Positions 62,682-64,000 of a DNA stretch of 64,000 nt are shown here, piece after piece. The notes beneath the pieces were generated by a model. That model was not told where the DNA came from. It made no database searches and saw only the letters and a program-made list of their open reading frames with translations. Position 1 is the first letter of the stretch. Each line of letters starts with the position of its first letter. The position numbers and the translations under genes were made by a program. Source of the DNA: Qipengyuania polymorpha (GTDB lineage: Bacteria > Pseudomonadota > Alphaproteobacteria > Sphingomonadales > Sphingomonadaceae); NCBI RefSeq assembly GCF_019711435.1, contig NZ_JAIGNK010000004.1, forward strand, positions 164,620 to 228,619, in the 5' to 3' direction.

Positions 62682-63656
62682 TCAGGAGCGACCGCGCGTC
62701 ATGTGGTCGGTGAAATTGACCGGGCCGCGCCGCATCACGTCGGCGGGCAGGTCGAACAACACGCGGCGGCTGGCGAAATCTATCGCCACGCGGTCGAACA
62801 TGCGCAAATTGCCCATGCCGAGGATCAGCGCGGGCTGGTCGGTATAGCCGAGCGCTTCGAGGGCGGGGCTGTCGGCAAAGCCAATGGGGACCTGCGACAA
62901 TTGCATGGGGCCGATCTCGAGCCGCTTGGCAAAGGTCAGGTCGCCTTCGATCGTGTAGCCATGCACGTCGGTGGAGCTGAAGGTCATGTCCCCGCGCATG
63001 CGCAGCTTCTTCAGCAGCGCCATGTTACCGAGCGAGTTCTGTGCCCCGGTATCGATGATGACTGCCGTCTTCACTCCATCGAGCCGGGCATTGGTGATAA
63101 TCATCTGCCCCAGCTTCGCCCGCGCGCGCACGACGATCTCGTAGCCCGAGTTGCCGCGGAACTGTTCGGCATCGGCAACCGACATGCGGCCTTCGGCGAA
63201 ATCGATAAGCACGCGCATGTCCTGCAATGTGTCGAGGCCCAATATGCCATCCGCCCCGATATTATGCCGATCGAGGAGGGGGGACGTCAGCCCGCTCAGC
63301 GTGCGGTCGGCAAATTCCAGCTGGTCGATGGCAATCGTGTCCACCACCCTGGTCGACCCCATTGCGACCAGCGTGGCCTTGCCCGATGGTTCAAGCGCGA
63401 GATCGCTGGTGATGCGGGGAGTGACAACGGTCGCCTGCGCACCGGTATCGATGAAGAAGCGATAGGGGCCTTCGCCGGCGATCGTGACCGGCACGGTCAT
63501 CCGCTCGTACCGGTCCTTGTCGAAGGCGACATCGATGATTTCCTCGTCGCCGCCGGCCACCTCGCCAGCTTGCTGTTCGGCACCGTCCGTTTGGGCCATG
63601 GCCATGCTGCAGCCCAGGATCGTTGCTGCCGTTGCTGCAAGGAATTTCGCGCCCAT
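62682..63656 (-). CDS. Secreted double retropepsin-like aspartic protease
   Basis: A 324-residue protein with signal peptide (FLAATAATILGCSMAMAQ). It contains two retropepsin-like halves: RFFIDTGAQATVV with Asp70 and AVIIDTGAQNSLG with Asp202. Each is followed by the strand-turn pattern of pepsin-like lobes (ILGLDTL and ILGMGNL). Single retropepsin domains act as dimers; two in one chain could give a complete active site, as in pepsin. It is likely periplasmic. The stop lies 38 bp before the Atm1-type gene, in the same direction. Confidence 0.85.
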   Translation of the reverse strand: MGAKFLAATAATILGCSMAMAQTDGAEQQAGEVAGGDEEIIDVAFDKDRYERMTVPVTIAGEGPYRFFIDTGAQATVVTPRITSDLALEPSGKATLVAMGSTRVVDTIAIDQLEFADRTLSGLTSPLLDRHNIGADGILGLDTLQDMRVLIDFAEGRMSVADAEQFRGNSGYEIVVRARAKLGQMIITNARLDGVKTAVIIDTGAQNSLGNMALLKKLRMRGDMTFSSTDVHGYTIEGDLTFAKRLEIGPMQLSQVPIGFADSPALEALGYTDQPALILGMGNLRMFDRVAIDFASRRVLFDLPADVMRRGPVNFTDHMTRGRS

Positions 63657-64000
63657 TTTCGCTCTCCATATGCTGGCCGCCCAGCCAGCCTCTCACACGC
63701 CCCATATGTATATAGCATGGAAGAACCCGATTCCGGAGTCGGTTCGACGCTGTGCCTTGCAAGCGTGCAGCAGGTGTCTGGTGAATCGGGGAGGGCGACC
63801 CGAAGGAATGAGGTGATTCCAGTGGCTGAATCGGCTCCCCAACCGGTGATTCCAACCGCCAGGGCCCGCCAAACTTGAAATTTGCCCCCGCGACCCCATC
63901 TATGAGGCTGAGGGTGCGGGCCGCCAACCCCGCGGAAATCCGTCAGATTTCGTGAATGTGAAATAATCCTACAAAAAGGCATTGACGGAATCGGGGCGGC
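63657..64000. other. 344-bp region at the window end
   Basis: No supported gene. The first ~90 bases should hold the promoter of the retropepsin gene. Near the end an AT-rich stretch is followed by ATTGACGG at about 63982, which could be the -35 box of a plus-strand gene starting beyond the window. Confidence 0.4.

Overview
The window looks like chromosomal DNA of a sphingomonad-type alphaproteobacterium, most likely Erythrobacteraceae (Erythrobacter, Qipengyuania or a relative). The grounds are the high-GC right half, a ubiquinol-cytochrome c chaperone next to a YceD-family protein, a COQ9 protein, feoAB, hslVU followed by an ACT protein, an Atm1-type exporter, a DUF1134/EipA protein and a REP-like palindrome between hslV and hslU. 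This is an inference from gene content; no marker such as 16S rRNA is present. Region 1 (1-2.9 kb) holds a GNAT acetyltransferase and a small nitrosative-stress-like module: a three-cysteine Rrf2 regulator divergent from a group III truncated globin, a small membrane protein and a DUF1971 protein, with palindromes between them. Region 2 (2.9-19.1 kb) is the most unusual part. A six-gene minus-strand operon, with almost every junction overlapping, encodes a CHASE2 sensor lacking a visible phospho-acceptor His, a stand-alone receiver, a duplicated PgsC/CapC-like membrane protein with a soluble tail, two membrane-anchored periplasmic proteins (one hydrolase-like) and a 1396-residue protein containing a PgsB/CapB-like amide ligase. 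Facing it are a MASE1 hybrid kinase and an outer-membrane beta-barrel protein. I read this as a divergent poly-gamma-glutamate-like (polyamide) envelope-polymer system. Region 3 (19.1-23.4 kb) is an accessory block of small unrecognised genes, a relaxase-like frame broken by an in-frame TGA, and a DEDDh exonuclease. Region 4 (23.66-31.6 kb) is an integrated element bounded by a 17-bp direct repeat of the 3' end of tRNA-Ser(CGA). It carries two overlapping unknown genes, a replication-initiator-like protein, a serine recombinase, a type II restriction-modification pair and a tyrosine integrase broken by an amber codon. Region 5 (31.6-40.2 kb) has tRNA-Ser(CGA), hspQ, a possible structured RNA, then a type I secretion operon (TolC, ABC exporter, HlyD) with its presumed substrate, a serralysin-type RTX metalloprotease, and tRNA-Ser(GCT). 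Region 6 (40.2-64 kb) is mostly housekeeping: EipA-like protein, aromatic aminotransferase, ribE/ribD, YgjP, YcgN, SCO1, ankyrin protein, COQ9, feoAB, ssb, TPM protein, YceD, UCC chaperone, bamE, hslVU, SulP transporter, a second RTX protein fused to three phage-tail-collar domains, an Atm1-type ABC transporter and a double retropepsin-like protein. Two lower-GC orphan genes interrupt it.
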